Part shown: one piece after another, positions 44,723 through 58,086 of the stretch
How the letters are laid out: each line of letters starts with the position of its first letter
Numbering within the stretch: the stretch's first letter is position 1
Assembly: GCA_037953625.1 (NCBI GenBank)
Contig: CM075649.1
Location: 118,479,290 to 118,543,289, forward strand
DNA: 64,000 bases
Reading direction: 5' to 3'
Origin: Crotalaria pallida
Taxonomy: Eukaryota > Streptophyta > Magnoliopsida > Fabales > Fabaceae
Notes under the pieces: model-generated
What the model saw: the letters and a program-made list of their open reading frames with translations, nothing else
Told to the model about the DNA's origin: nothing
The model's database searches: none
Translations under genes and position numbers: made by a program

Positions 44723-44905
44723 ATCGGGGGGTTACTTTCTTTAATCAACAGTAACTAATATTGATAAATATAATTAAAGTAATAAACATAACATACTACC
44801 GGTCACACCAGCATCACACAACAATAGTGTGGTCATAGTCACCTTCGTATAAGTGGCCACACAATCAAACAATTGCCACTTATACTACTGACTGCTGACC
44901 ACCAA

Positions 44906-44985
44906 GTTCCGATCTTTGAGATGATACGGAACGTCCCAATATATCACCTAACTACCACGGTGTCTTAGGAAGGCTTCTCTCTCAC
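44906..44985 (-). promoter_or_regulatory. Donor-like site and stem-loop, D 3' LTR
   Basis: Minus strand TAG|GTGAGAGAG (GT at 44985-44984); GTTCCG/CGGAAC arms at 44906-44911 and 44927-44932 around the CATCTCAAAGAT loop. Confidence 0.55.
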
Positions 44986-47884
44986 CTAGACGGACGATAA
45001 TCCACACGATACGCTCCTCGGCTTCCACTGCGACGTTTGTAACTGCTCCCCGATTGTTACTGGAACTCAAATAATTTCTCTTATTAAAATTTGGTCTTAC
45101 TGAATTATTTAGAAAACAAAACACCCTAATCAAAATTTCTTTAGCCACATACTTGTTTAATAAAGCATGATTAGTCTCTTGTCCTTTAAAAGGCCACATT
45201 TATCTTAAGGTTTTCTTATAAAAATCATTTGTTAGATAGAAAACCATGGGTTTCAGAAACCATTTGAAAATCTTTTCAAAACAATTCTTTTCAATTAATT
45301 AAATCATTTCATTCATTTTACTTCCTTCAAAAGCCGAATTAAATAAAAAGAAAATAACACAAGGGATTGAATCAAAACCTTTTTGGAACATTAAACTCTC
45401 ACACACAAACAAATATAACATCATAAGCCATTCATAATTCATGCACATAAGACAAGAATCAAACACATGCACCTAATTTCTATACATGGCCGAATCTCCT
45501 CCTACATGGGTCAAGGTTTATTATTCAAATCTATTGATTATTAACACCTGCACCTATGACACATACATTATCCTACATTAAGCATCACAATTTAACAACG
45601 ATTAAAGAAAAGAACACACTTACTTAGAATCATGTTAATCATCATATATCCCAACACACAAGGAAAATCAATTTAATCCCTTTACTTTTCACATCAGGAA
45701 CGAATGGAATCAAAAAAGGGAAATCACTCAATATAATTATCCAATCAACTTCATTTATACAAAGTTAATTCAAATAATGACACAAATAAAATAGCCTGAA
45801 TGGAGTTTGTTTCTAAACCGAATGGGATTAAAAATTTTACTTTTATGTTTGAATTCAAGAGATTTAAGTCCCAAAGGTTTTGAAATCCCTAATTCTAATA
45901 ATAAAACACACTTGCAAAATAACTTAAACTATCTTAATCAATTACAAGCACAAGACCGTGAGCTTCACATAAAAATTTTTTCAAACAAGATTGAATTTCA
46001 CAACACAACAAAACCAAGAGACATATCACGATTTTTGACCTTTTAAAATTTTCATGCATGTACTCACAATTCTTTGATCATATGAATCTCATCATGCATG
46101 CACTTGAAAATCTCTAGATGAAATATTTTCAACATGCATGTAAGGGAAATGAGGATCTAGCATGGTTTCCTAGACTTGACCGAATAAGTACAAGATATTA
46201 CAAATTATTTTCTCATGCAAAGAACAAGGTTGAAGATCAAATCATACAAGACTTTAAAAGCATCATCTTATTTTTAAAGCCATCACCGAATCATCGTCAT
46301 CATCATCATACATAAGACCTTAGTTTTAAATTCTTTTTATACAAAAATTATTTCTAAAACTTGTTAGGTTTATTCCCCTTTGAAAACCGTAACATGCACA
46401 TGAAGGAAATCAAGACTTTGCATCCAAAACAAACATACAAAACTCAAGCTTCATAATTCCTCAAGGATCAACTATAAATCCAAACATGCAAAAGAAAATC
46501 AAGAACATCAACTCAATCACCAAAACAAAACCGTGAAAAGCAAGTTAGGAATCAAAGTATCTAAGTGCAAATATTCAAGATCAAGTCATAAAACAACATG
46601 CTAGGCAACAAATCTTCAAGATCTTGAGAAAATAAATACATGCACCACAAAAATTAAACTTAAACATTGTTCATAACGAAGTCCTTTACACTCCCAAAAT
46701 TATTCCATTAAAAATTCTTTAAACAACTACCTTAAATCAAGATTCTAACTTAAAGCTTCAAATCATCCTCTTCTTCCTCTAGAGTTTTGCTTCGGCCTCC
46801 TCCTCTTAGGTTAGGGGGTTAGTTTTCCTTCTTTATCCTTGAAGAAGAAAAAGATTGGGAAGAATTTAAGGATGTTTGGGTTGAGGACTTAGAGTTTTCA
46901 CTCTTGTTTTCCCTCTTTTCCATCACGGCCTCACCTTCATCCCTTTCAAAGTCTCAAGAGCTTGATGTACTCTTGGACCAAGTGTTTGTGTTTGGGGAAG
47001 GAAATGAAAATGAGTTAGCCAACACTCACTCCCCCCTACGGTTTTGAGAGTAAAACAAGGCATGGAAATTCCCTAGTCTACCCTCGGTTCACTTGGTTGA
47101 TCCAAGGGCAATTCGGCCCATTCAAAAATTTTCATGAGAAGGGTCATGTCACAAGGAGACAAGGTGCAAGGAAGTCTTCTCCTAGGCCTCATGAGTCATA
47201 TACCCTAGGGTTCTTCCTAATTGCCATGTGTTTTCTAATTTCTTAATGGCCAAGGAAATAAACTTCTACTTGGTTCTTCTATTCCCTCATGACCGAACAC
47301 ACATACATGTACATACACATATATAATTTAATCTCACATTACCATCATAAGCACATAGCATGTGACCATAGAATAATGCATACACTCATCACATGTTTGG
47401 ACATGCATATGGCACCTTAGCATATTATGGCACACATACATCATGTACACATTCTCATTTACCTTCATACAATTTAAGCATCCATTCATTTAAATCAACT
47501 AATTAAATTATACGCATAATTATTTGCACAAAACACACATTCACAATTTCAAGAATTGCAAAAATACAACTTTTAAAGAAAATCGGTCCACCTTATCAAT
47601 TTTAGTTACAAAATAAGCATAACTTTGAAATAAAACCTTATTTTCACATGAATCAAAGACTCTCAAGGAAATCGTTTATTAAGAACCTCAAATCATTTTG
47701 GTAAAAAGAAAAATTTGTTTTTTTAAGAAATCTCAAAATCGTAGCTTAGCTTTCATGAAATCAGGCTTCATAAAATTTTTTTACTAAAACACTTTAACTG
47801 AAAAATCTCTCTTAAATTATGAAAAATTCAATTTTAAATAAACCTTATTGATTTATTTGAGTCCAGAAAATGCGGGATGTTACA

Positions 47885-48371
47885 TTCTCCCCAACTTAAA
47901 GATTTCTCGTCCCCGAGAAGTACACGGTGAATTGGGCAGCAGGACACCAACATTCTCATGTCGCTTTGATTCCTATAACAGTATTCTGCTTTTGCTTTGT
48001 AGGCGTATTCCCCATTCGATGGTCCGTTTCACTTACTATGCCCCTTGCTTGTCGCTTTTAGGTGGGGAAGTTCTACTCATATTGTCACATGCGTGTCGAG
48101 TCGGGTTAAGTCCAGCGGACTAACCGAAGAAGATGTCGCTCCCTTAGCCGATCGTTGTCACAAAAGTCCAACTATAGGTACGGACTTGAGGGGGATTCAA
48201 ACAAACAAGCATTCACACATCTCCAAGAGTATAGGATTTTACCTACAAATCCTTAAATATTCATTATTCACTAGGACCCGGGTTCCTACTACTTCACAAC
48301 AACCACTCCTCTCTTTGATTCTCCTTCTAATTCTAGGGTTTTAGTCTATCCTTTGCTAGCTTGAGGGAAAT
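47885..48371 (-). mobile_element. Interior of D, left part, with PPT
   Basis: PPT AAGTTGGGGAGAA (minus) at 47885-47897 next to the LTR, like that of Q. The rest is non-coding and ends at TSD GAAAT (48367-48371), where the solo C LTR is inserted. An open frame crossing the LTR edge here (47848-48123) is on the other strand and not credible. Confidence 0.75.
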
Positions 48372-49109
48372 TGTGACACCCTTCCGAATTACCCAAATAT
48401 AATATAGTACTTAAGCTATTATATTGGATAATATATGGACTTGTGAGTATTAAGAAAATATGGAAATAAAATTTTTCTTTTTAAAGCGGGTGCACAAATC
48501 AACACTTGGAATTCTTGGAGAATAAACTCTAAAGCATTTCGAAACAGTTATATCGAATTCGGCGATTTCTAAAACCTTTTCAAAAGTTGGGTAACATTCG
48601 TCTTTTGAAATCATGTTTATATCATAGAAAATAACTAAGGCTACCCTTGCTTTATTTGATAAAACTGATACCATCGAATAGTTTTCTCAGCCGAACTCTC
48701 AAATAGATTAAATCAGAGTAAGCGGAAATTATAGGACTATGCAACTAATAGTATTATAACCATAGGTATATACATATATATGAAAAGAGTTATAAGTACA
48801 TAGTCCCAACATCAAGTCTCCAAGATCCAAAATACAAGTCCATAAACAGATCTACATAGCAGTGCAACCAAAACCCTAGAGTACTCCAAAAGTATATCTA
48901 CAACATATATACATAACCAAAATATAACTCTAAGGGTGGTCACGTAGATCTGGCAGCATCAGATGTAGTAGTAGTGATAGCAGTAGTCTCCAAGGAACAT
49001 AAGTAGTAAGGTAGTAGCATCATCATCAACACAGCAGCAACAGCAAAGTATCCTCCACAGCAACTCCACATCAGATCCTCCATCCACATCATACACCATA
49101 TACATATAC

Positions 49110-49580
49110 CTAGGGATCATTGTCCCTCCAATCGCTCCCAGTAGAATGCACGACAGGCTCGCTCCCACTCTCGTCCTCCACCGGATCCTCCTCGATCTCA
49201 TCCGAGGGAGAGTGTACCCTACCACTGGGTACCGGGTCAGGTGATGGTGAAACCCTGACTGGGCTCCCCGGATCAGAAGGTGGAGTCTCCTCGCGAACAA
49301 CTCTAGAAGAAAAAGGGTGTGAGCGGGTAGGTCGAAAACGGAAACTGTGATAAGAGCGAGCTGGTCGTGTGGGAGGTGGTTCATGGTAAGTGTAAAACGG
49401 GGGTACATGCATAGTGTATATGATGGGAATCCTAAATCTACGAGGACGGAATCAAATCAACGGGTTCGGGTGGTAGAAGGTAATCTCTACCTCTCCCTCG
49501 AACACCGCGCGATGGTCCTCATAGGTCCACGTGCCACTAGGAAGTGGCCGGATCTCGATGCAAGCAATGTAACAAGACAT
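49110..49580 (-). pseudogene. LTR-encoded protein, solo LTR copy (nonsense)
   Basis: The frame starts at ATG 49580-49578 after a conserved AG, and matches the C-family protein up to about residue 42, where CGA has become TGA. Beyond the stop the same frame continues open to the usual end (…DNDP). Lone copy in a solo LTR, evidently no longer maintained. Confidence 0.7.
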
Positions 49581-50311
49581 CACCTATAAGGGCATAGGGG
49601 TAAGCATGTCTATATATATATAATCAACAGAGAATAAATTGTACAATGTGAATATGTAAATACGCAATCATAAATAACAATCACATTTAGCACTTAGCAA
49701 GTATTGAATGCAAGTAGGATGCTCACACTTTTTTCATTTAGCACAATTAATGCAAATGACTGGCATGATGCATGAATTTAGCTCTCAAGCCTATCTCCAT
49801 CGTTCTATGTCACTCTCTGACATCCATCCCTGACAACCCAGCACTCAACAGTCGTTGTATTCCTAGGTATACAACAATTCGTACATTCACCTAGAATGTA
49901 CACGACAAGCATGGAATCCATGCCACCCGAGCATATCCCGTCATCCAAACGGACCGTCATCCAAATGGTATAACCATATCGGCATCCACTAAGCCGACAC
50001 GTCAACGACGTGTCATCAAGCAAGCGTATTGGCACTCCCAGAGGCCCTCCACATGTTTAACCAAAACATGATATACGTCCTACCATCCAAACTCCAGAAT
50101 GAATGCATTACTTAGTTAAAAAGGAATTGATTGACGTATTATTCTTTTATTAATATCTTACGCGCCCTTCGAGCAACGTATCATTATCCAAATGAAAACA
50201 TCACAACGTTAGTCAATTTCCTTTTAAGCTCAGAATCACTTGGTTTATTGTTCTTTAAGTGTTACAAAATGATTTAGAATTGAAAATGGTATTTTTAAGT
50301 TTCTGACTAAA

Positions 50312-50643
50312 AATACTCAAGTGTTTTCCATAATACTCGAGTAGTTTATCAGTTTCCAGATTTTACTCGAGTAGTTCATAATTATACTCAAGTCGTTCAT
50401 GTCTTTTTAGAGATTTAAGTTTTCAGATCTTCATAAATATACTCGAGTAATTCATGAGATACTCGAGTAGTTCATTACCCAGAATACTCGAGTAGTTCAT
50501 GTATAACTCGAGTTGTTCATCAATTTTTACTCTTGTTGCACCTGAAATACTCGAGTGCCAAGCCTGACTCTCAAGTTGGTGCGCCAATTTTCACACTGGT
50601 GCACCACGAAATACTCGAGTGTTACGCCATATACTCGAGTATT
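50312..50643. repeat. TACTCGAGTA palindrome array, solo LTR
   Basis: Equivalent of 33901-34231, with the first unit mutated to CTCAAG. Confidence 0.85.
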
Positions 50644-51335
50644 TGCAGGCAGAACAGACTGAAAACTTGGTTTTTACATACCATTTCAATTTCTAAACAT
50701 TTTTAACCCAAACCAGTGATCACAATAGTTCATATACCATATATTGAACATGTTACAATACTCATTTCATATCAAATAACAAATTTGACAGAGAATTAAT
50801 CATTTATGCATAAAATACACAATTTAGCAACTCAACACCTCAAATTGCAAAATAAACATCACACTCATAAAACAATGGTCATTTAAGCTTGCATGCATGA
50901 TTTAGAACTTTCTCAATGTAACACCCCAAAATTTTAATCCCCGATTAATGAAATGTTAATTATAATTTAATTATAATTAATAGTTTCTATATTAATCCTT
51001 GATTAAAATATGTGTTTATGTGACTAGTTGATGTGTGGAAATTATTTAATAAATAATTTAAATGCATAAAATAAGAGTTTTGCATATTAGTCCCTGGGTT
51101 GGGACCTAGAAGCAATTATAGGAAAGATTTTGGAGGGAAGGTAAATAAAATAATTATTTTTCAAAAACTGGGTAAAACACTCGAGTATTATTCAGAATAC
51201 TCAGTATTCTGGGTCAACTGCACTAGTTAGTGCGTTTGGTGAGTCACAGCCAACGATTCCCCTCCGTTGACACGAATACTCCGCCATCAACAGCTCAATG
51301 CCTTCGTGTCGACCTGCATGAGTGTCCTCACTTCC

Positions 51336-51342
51336 TATTTAA
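51336..51342 (+). promoter_or_regulatory. TATA-like box, E 5' LTR
   Basis: TATTTAA in CCTATTTAAGCTCATC, the same context as in C. Confidence 0.5.
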
Positions 51343-51607
51343 GCTCATCTTTGACCCTTAGCTGAGAATTTTGGATCAAAGTGGCTTGGTTGATGAAATT
51401 AGGGTTCCGAGTTTATACTCTTCGATTCTCCTTCTCTGTGTCGATCTGAAACACAAACCAAACACTAATACAAAGCTCACATCTTGAGCTTTGTATAGAG
51501 AGTAATATTGTGAGGATTGAGTGTGCGTGCTGGGAGAATTGAAGATTTGAAGTAGAAGCTGTTTCTGTTGAACCTTGGTCTGGAGCTTACTTTGATCACT
51601 GATTCTG

Positions 51608-53262
51608 GTAAGCTCACGAATTCTTGAGTCTCAAACTCAATTCCTTTAGTTAGAACATGTTGTATAGAGTTTAGAAATCTAATTTTCCCCAATTCTTATC
51701 TCTGTTTCATGGGTGAACCAATTCGGTCTTGATGGTGCACTCAAAACTGTCATGCATGTGAAGCTCAAAGTGATTTCTGGGGTTGGAGCACTTTTCTTGG
51801 ATTTCTTTCTGTTGATTCACGTTTGAGAGGTAATGGGAAGTAATTATATTCACTAGATAGTGTTTAAATTCCATGAATTGTATTAGAGAGCCACCAAGAG
51901 GCTCTAAGGGCTTAAATTGAATAGGAACTTTGGTTTGGAGACCAATCCATGCTCGAAAACTGTGTTGAGCAAGTTATGTATCATGCATGCAAGCTTAAAT
52001 GAACTTTAATTCATGAGTATTGAGCTTATTCCGCAAATTGAGGTATTGAGTTGTGAAAATGTGTTTTAATGCATGATTGCTGAATTCTCTGTCAAATCTG
52101 TGTTTTGATATGGAATGAATGTTATAACATGTTCAAATTATGTTGTATGAACTCTGTGGATCCCTGGAATGGATTAAATTTGAGTAGAAATGAAAATGTC
52201 ATGTTAAAACAAGTTTTCAGTGCTGTCTGCTGCGAAACACTCGAGTAAAAGGAAGAGTACTCGAGTAAATCGTGTTCAAAACCATGTTAATTAAGGAAGA
52301 ACACTCGAGTAGTCTGTCTGGTACTCGAGTATCGAGCATGACCTGAGGACCATTATAGGCCAAACACTTGAGTCAGTCAAGGTCACTCGAGTATTCTGGA
52401 AATGTTCAAGAACACTCGAGTAACCATGAACTACTCGAGTAAATCGTTGAATTGAAAACCCAAATCCTCATAAAGTCATGAACACTCGAGTAGTCTTAAG
52501 AACACTCGAGTAATCTGGAAAAGTTGAGTAACACTCGAGTGTCCTGAAGTTTACTCGAGTAAATTGTTCAGAACCTGAAAACACCATTTTCAATTCTAAG
52601 TCAAATAATTAATGAATTATTGAGAATAGTCCAAGGGATTAAGACTTAAAGAAATTGATTAATACAAATAGATCGTTTGATGATGGTCCTTTTGATAAAG
52701 AAATCAGCCTAGGTGGGCTGTAAAGTATTAATCAACTTCCCGTAAGTCTAAAGGATAAAATGCATTCATTTTGGAGTTCGGATGGTAGGACGTATTCATG
52801 TTTTGATAAACATGTGGAGGGCCTCTAGGAGTGCCAATACGCTTGCTTGATGACAGGTCGTTGACGTGGTCGGCTTAGTGGATGCTGATATGGATTTATC
52901 GTTTGGATGACGATCCGTTTGGATGACGGGATATGCTTGTCGTGTACATTCTAGGTGAATGTACGAATGGTTGTATACCTAGGAATACAACGCACTGTTG
53001 AGTGCTGGGTTGTCAAGGATAGACGTCAGAGAGTGACATAGTATTATGATGGAGATAGGCTTGAGAGCTAAAGTCATGCATCATGCCATTCATTCAAATA
53101 AACTGTTATGACTGAATTAAGTGTGAACATCCTATGTGCATAACCTACTTGCTAAGTGTTAAGTGTGATTGATATTAATTGATGCATGTTACATATTTAT
53201 GTTGCATAATTTATCCTCTATTGATTATGTGTATAGAATTGCTTACCCCTATGCCCTTGTAG
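51608..53262 (+). promoter_or_regulatory. Inferred intron in the 5' LTR of E
   Basis: CTG|GTAAGC donor and TTGTAG|GTG acceptor with TTGCTTAC upstream, 1655 nt. Both sites are identical to those in C although the intron has diverged between E and C. Confidence 0.5.
52230..52566. repeat. CTCGAG palindrome array, E 5' LTR
   Basis: A dozen or so ACTCGAGT units, many as AACACTCGAGTA or TTACTCGAGTAAA; the flanks differ from C but the centre is kept. Confidence 0.85.
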
Positions 53263-53265
53263 GTG

Positions 53266-53726
53266 ATGTCTCGCTACATTGCTTGCATCGAGATCCGGCC
53301 ACTTCCTAGTGGCATATGGATCATCGTGCGGTGTTCGAGGGGGAGGTAGAGATTACCTTCTACCACCCGAACCCGCTGATGCGATTTCGTCCTCGTAGGT
53401 TTAGGATTCCCATCATATACACTATGCATGTACCCCCGTTTTACACTTACCATGGACCACCTCCCACGCGACCAGCTCGCTCTTACCATAGTTTTCGTTT
53501 TCAACCTACCCGCTCTCACCCTTTTACTTCGAGAGTCGTCCGCGAGGAGACTCCCTTATCTGATCCGAGGAGCCCAGTCAGGGTTTCACCATCACCTGAC
53601 CCGGTACCCAGTGGTAGGGTACACTTTCCCTCGGATGAGATCGAGGAGGATCTGGTGGAGGACGAGAGTGGGAGCGAGCCTGTCGTGCATTCTACTGGGA
53701 GTGACTGGAGGGACGATGATCCCTAG
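53266..53726 (+). pseudogene. LTR-encoded protein, E 5' LTR copy (frameshift)
   Basis: Matches the C-family protein for 19 codons, then a 10-bp deletion at about 53309 shifts the frame; downstream the original frame is open again from 53316 to the normal stop after DWRDDDP. The E 3' LTR copy lacks the deletion. Confidence 0.75.
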
Positions 53727-54460
53727 GTACATGCATATGATGTATGATGTGGGTCGGAGGATCCGATGTGTGGAGGTTGTGGAGGAGATTCGCTGCTGCT
53801 GCTGTGGTGATGATGTTGCTACTATCTTACTACTACTTTTACTTTTGGGAGACTACTGCTACTACTACTCCATCTGATGCTGCCAGATCTATGTGACTAT
53901 CCCTAGAGTTATATATTTTGTTATGTATATATATTGTAGATATACTTTTGGAGCACTCTAGAGCTTGTAGTTACACTGTTATATAGATCTAATGATGGAC
54001 TTGTATATTTTGAAACTTGGAGACTTTACTCATGGGCTATGTACTTATGATTCTCTATATCTATGAAAACCTATGTTTATATTCTATCAGTTGCATAGTC
54101 CAGTAATTTTCGCTTACTCAGATTTAATCTGTTTAAGAGCTCGGCTATAAATGGTATCAGTTCTATCGTACAAAGCAAGGGTAGCTTAAGCTACTTGATA
54201 CAAAGATATTTTCTAAAAGATCGAATGTTACTCTATTTGCGAAAAGGTTTTAGAAATCGCCGAACTCGATACAATGATTTTGAGATAATATAGACTTTGT
54301 TCTCCAAGACTTTCAAGTGACGACTCGTGCACCCGCTTTAAAAGAAAATTTTATTTACCTATTTTCTTAACACTCACAAGTCCATATATATTACCCAATA
54401 TGATATAAAAGCTTATTTATTAGTTTATATCTGGGTAACTACGAAGGGTGTCACACTTAG

Positions 54461-54472
54461 TGGTATCAGAGC
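54461..54472 (+). other. Primer-binding site, initiator tRNA-Met (element E)
   Basis: TGGTATCAGAGC, 5 nt after the LTR. Confidence 0.93.
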
Positions 54473-54745
54473 AAAAGTCAGATCCTGTAGTAGTAGAAGT
54501 GGTTCCAGAAAGGTAGCCATCAACATCAAGCAGGTATCTCCAAAGTATTTAGTACCTTGAATGTTATTAAATTACTTATTGAACTTTGTGTTACCCCTGA
54601 TTTGTTTGTATCTTGTCTCTTTTGAGTACAAGACGCAATGGATTGTAGATTCAATAAGTTTAGGATAGAGTCGTAGTATAGGTGGTGTAATAGAAGTTTC
54701 TCTAGTTCAACATATGTGACCATAAGCCCATAGCGCAGGTCTAAT

Positions 54746-55555
54746 ATGGCAACTAGAAACCAAAATCACACCAATGCGATGTTGGAGCGAATCACCACGG
54801 TACTGGAAGCGATGCAAAGGCAGTCTCAGCAACCCTCTCAACTGGCAAATCCGCCTCATCAGTGTAATGTGAGTAACGCTGAGGCGAAGACTCTGGCTGA
54901 TTTTAGGAGCTGCAATCCGCCAAAGTTTGAAGGAGGATTTAAACCGGAGGAAGCCAACAAATGGATTCATACTATGGACAAGATTTTGAGGACTTTAGAG
55001 TGTTCTGATGTTCAGAAGGTGGCGTATGCAACCTACATGTTGGAGGATGAAGCGGAGAATTGGTGGAATCACACCATGCAGCTTTTGCCATATGAAGGAA
55101 GGGAGATAAGCTGGGGAGTATTCATGGAAAAATTTCTTCAGAAATATTTTCCTGAGGATCTAAGGAGGAAAAAGGAAGTGGAATTCTTGCAGTTGAAGCA
55201 AGGTAACATGAGTGTGGATGAGTACGCGACAAAGTTTGAAGAGCTGATGAAGTACTCTCCATACTATCAGAATAATCCAGATGAGAGGAGCAAGTGCATT
55301 AAGTTTGAAGGAGGTTTGAGGCCAAAGTTGAAATCAATTTTTAGTTACCAGAGGATTCAAAGTTTTCCTGCACTCGTGGGCATGTGTAGGATGTATGAAG
55401 ATGATACAAAGGCCGAGGAGGTGCAAGTCTCGGAAAAGAAGGACAATCAAGGCTATGGATCTCAAAGGCGTAAGGGTTTCAACAATCGAGGCAAAGGTCC
55501 ATATGATCGCATAGGGAAAGGCAAGGGCACGGTTGGAGACCAATCCATGCTCTAA
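54746..55555 (+). pseudogene. gag: Element E gag, truncated by deletion
   Basis: Begins MATRNQNHTNAML, the same start as element C, and follows the C Gag closely (WIHTMDKILRTLECSD, AENWWNHTMQLL, KYFPEDLRRKK) for about 260 codons. At 55527 it breaks off in the basic linker before the zinc knuckles, passes three extra bases, enters LTR sequence and stops after eight foreign residues. No knuckle, protease or pol remains. It could at most give a capsid-like fragment. Confidence 0.92.
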
Positions 55556-58086
55556 AACTGTGTTGAGCAAGTTATGTATCATGCATGCAAGCTTAAATGA
55601 ACTTTAATTCATGAGTATTGAGCTTATTCTGAAAATTGAGGTATTGAGTTGTGAAAATGTGTTTTAATGCATGATTACTGAATTCTCTGTCAAATTTGTG
55701 TTTTGATATGGAATTAATGTTATAACATGTTCAAATTATGTTGTATGAACTCTGTGGATCAATGGAATGGATTAAATTTGAGTAGAAATGAAAATGTCAT
55801 GTTAAAACCAGTTTTTAGTGCTGTCTGCTGCGAAACACTCGAGTAAAAGGCAGAGTACTCGAGTAAATCGTGTTCAAAACCATGTAAATTAAGGAAGAAC
55901 ACTCGAGTAGTCTGTCTGGTACTCGAGTATCGAGCATGACCTGAGGACCATTATAGGCCAAACACTCGAGTCAGTCAAGGTCACTCGAGTATTCTGGAAA
56001 TGTTCAAGAACACTCGAGTAACCCATGAACTACTCGACTAAATCGTTGAATTGAAAACCCAAATCCTCAGAAAGTCATGAACACTCGAGTAGTCTTAAGA
56101 ACACTCGAGTAATCTGGAAAAGTGGAGTAACACTCGAGTGTCCTGAAGTTTACTCGAGTAAATTGTTCAGAACCTGAAAACACCATTTTCAATTCTAAGT
56201 CAAATAATTAATGAATTATTGAGAATAGTCCAAGGCATTAAGACTTAAAGAAATTGATTAATACAAATAGATCGTTTGATGACGGTCCTTTTGATAAAGA
56301 AATCAGCCTAGGTGGCCTGTAAATTATTAATCAACTTCCCGTAAGTCTAAAGGATAAAATGCATTCATTCTGGAGTTCGGATGGTAGGAAGTATTCATGT
56401 TTTGATAAACATGTGGAGGGCCTCTGGGAGTGCCAATACGCTTGCTTGATGACACGTCGTTGACGTGGTCGGCTTAGTGGATGCCGATATGGATATATCG
56501 TTTGGATGACGATCCGTTTGGATGACGGGATATGCTCGGGTGGCATGGATACCAAGCTTGTCGTGTACATTCTAGGTGAATGTACGAATGGTTGTATACC
56601 TAGGAGTACAACGCACTGTTGAGTGCTGGGTTGTCAGGGATGGACGTCAGAGAGTGACATAGTATTATGATGGAGATAGGCTTGAGAGCTAAAGTCATGC
56701 ATCATGCCATTCATTCAAATAAACTGTTATGACTGAATTAAGTGTGAACATCCTATGTGCATAACCTACTTGCTAAGTGTTAAGTGTGATTGATATTAAT
56801 TGATGCATGTTACATATTTATGTTGCATAATTTATCCTCTATTGATTATGTGTATAGAATTGCTTACCCCTATGCCCTTGTAGGTGATGTCTCGCTACAT
56901 TGCTTGCATCGAGATCCGGCCACTTCCTAGTGGCATATGGATCTATGAGGACCATCGTGCGGTGTTCGAGGGGGAGGTAGAGATTACCTTCTACCACCCG
57001 AACCCGCTGATGCGATTTCGTCCTCGTAGGTTTAGGATTCCCATCATATACACTATGCATGTACCCCCGTTTTACACTTACCATGGACCACCTCCCACGC
57101 GACCAGCTCGCTCTTACCATAGTTTTCGTTTTCAACCTACCCGCTCTCACCCTTTTACTTCGAGAGTCGTCTGCGAGGAGACTCCCCTATCTGATCCGAG
57201 GAGCCCAGTCAGGGTTTCACCATCACCTGACCCGGTACCCAGTGGTAGGGTAAACTCTCCCTCGGATGAGATCGAGGAGGATCCGGTGGAGGACGAGAGT
57301 GGGAGCGAGCCTGTCGTGCATTCTACTGGGAGTGACTGGAGGGACGATGATCCCTAGGTACATGCATATGGTGTATGATGTGGGTCGGAGGATCCGATGT
57401 GTGGAGGCTGTGGAGGAGATTCGCTGCTGCTGCTGTGGTGATGATGTTGCTACTATCTTACTACTACTTTTACTTTTGGGAGACTACTGCTACTACTACT
57501 CCATCTGATGCTGCCAGATCTATGTGACTATCCCTAGAGTTATATATTTTGTTATGTATATATATTGTAGATATACTTTTGGAGCACTCTAGAGCTTGTA
57601 GTTACACTGTTATATAGATCTGATGATGGACTTGTATATTTTGAAACTTGGAGACTTTACTCATGGGCTATGTACTTATGATTCTCTATATCTATGAAAA
57701 CCTATGTTTATATTCTATCAGTTGCATAGTCCAGTAATTTCCGCTTACTCTGATTTAATCTGTTTAAGACCTCGACTATAAATGGTATCAGTTCTATCGT
57801 ACAAAGCAAGGGTAGCTTAAGCTACTTGATACAAAGATATTTTCTAAAAGATCGAATGTTACTCTATTTGCGAAAAGGTTTTAGAAATCGCCGAACTCGA
57901 TACAATGATTTTGAGATAATATAGACTTTGTTCTCCAAGACTTTCAAGTGACGATTCGTGCACCCGCTTTAAAAGAAAATTTTATCTACCTATTTTCTTA
58001 ACACTCACAAGTCCATATATATTACCCAATATGATATAAAAGCTTATTTATTAGTTTATATCTGGGTAACTACGAAGGATGTCACA
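55531..58086 (+). repeat. 3' LTR of element E, lacking its first kilobase
   Basis: Aligns with 51931-54455 and ends GGATGTCACA. Promoter, exon 1 and donor are missing; palindrome array (55836-56165), hairpins, acceptor (AG 56882-56883) and frame are present. Confidence 0.92.
56887..57357 (+). CDS. LTR-encoded protein, E 3' LTR copy (156 aa, intact)
   Basis: Complete frame from ATG 56887 to the stop after SDWRDDDP, about 90 percent or more identical to the C copy by eye, with changes mostly in the basic middle part (for example RSHPFTSRVVCEETPLSD). Starts three bases after the inferred acceptor. Because the LTR piece has lost its promoter and first exon, this copy is probably silent. Confidence 0.62.
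   Translation: MSRYIACIEIRPLPSGIWIYEDHRAVFEGEVEITFYHPNPLMRFRPRRFRIPIIYTMHVPPFYTYHGPPPTRPARSYHSFRFQPTRSHPFTSRVVCEETPLSDPRSPVRVSPSPDPVPSGRVNSPSDEIEEDPVEDESGSEPVVHSTGSDWRDDDP

Larger units (their letters stand above)
30473..47884 (-). repeat. 3' LTR of element D, interrupted by element C
   Basis: Plus strand starts TGTAACAGCTCG and ends GGGATGTTACA. Split at 31980/43787 by the Tekay-like insertion. Contains the frame 30860-31273, hairpin cluster 31620-31956, array 44030-44345, donor/hairpin 44906-44985. Segments 45200-46700 and 47100-47880 are AT-rich and featureless. Confidence 0.88.
50917..54455 (+). repeat. 5' LTR of element E
   Basis: TGTAACACCCC to GGGTGTCACA. Contains TATTTAA 51336-51342, donor CTG|GTAAGC (GT 51608-51609), palindrome array 52230-52566, hairpins about 52797-53045, acceptor AG 53261-53262 and the broken frame 53266-53726. 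Subfamily variant: palindromes are mostly AACACTCGAGTA. Confidence 0.92.
50917..58086 (+). mobile_element. Element E, internally deleted C-type Gypsy element
   Basis: 5' LTR 50917-54455 (3539 bp), primer-binding site, start of gag, then a deletion that joins gag directly to the middle of the 3' LTR (55531-58086). TSD CTCAA at 50912-50916 and 58087-58091 encloses both outer ends, so insertion was complete and the deletion came later. Opposite in orientation to the solo LTR around it. Confidence 0.93.

Noticed and set aside
47848..48123. 91-codon plus-strand frame
   Set aside because: Crosses the D LTR edge and the PPT, on the strand opposite to D; no motif.
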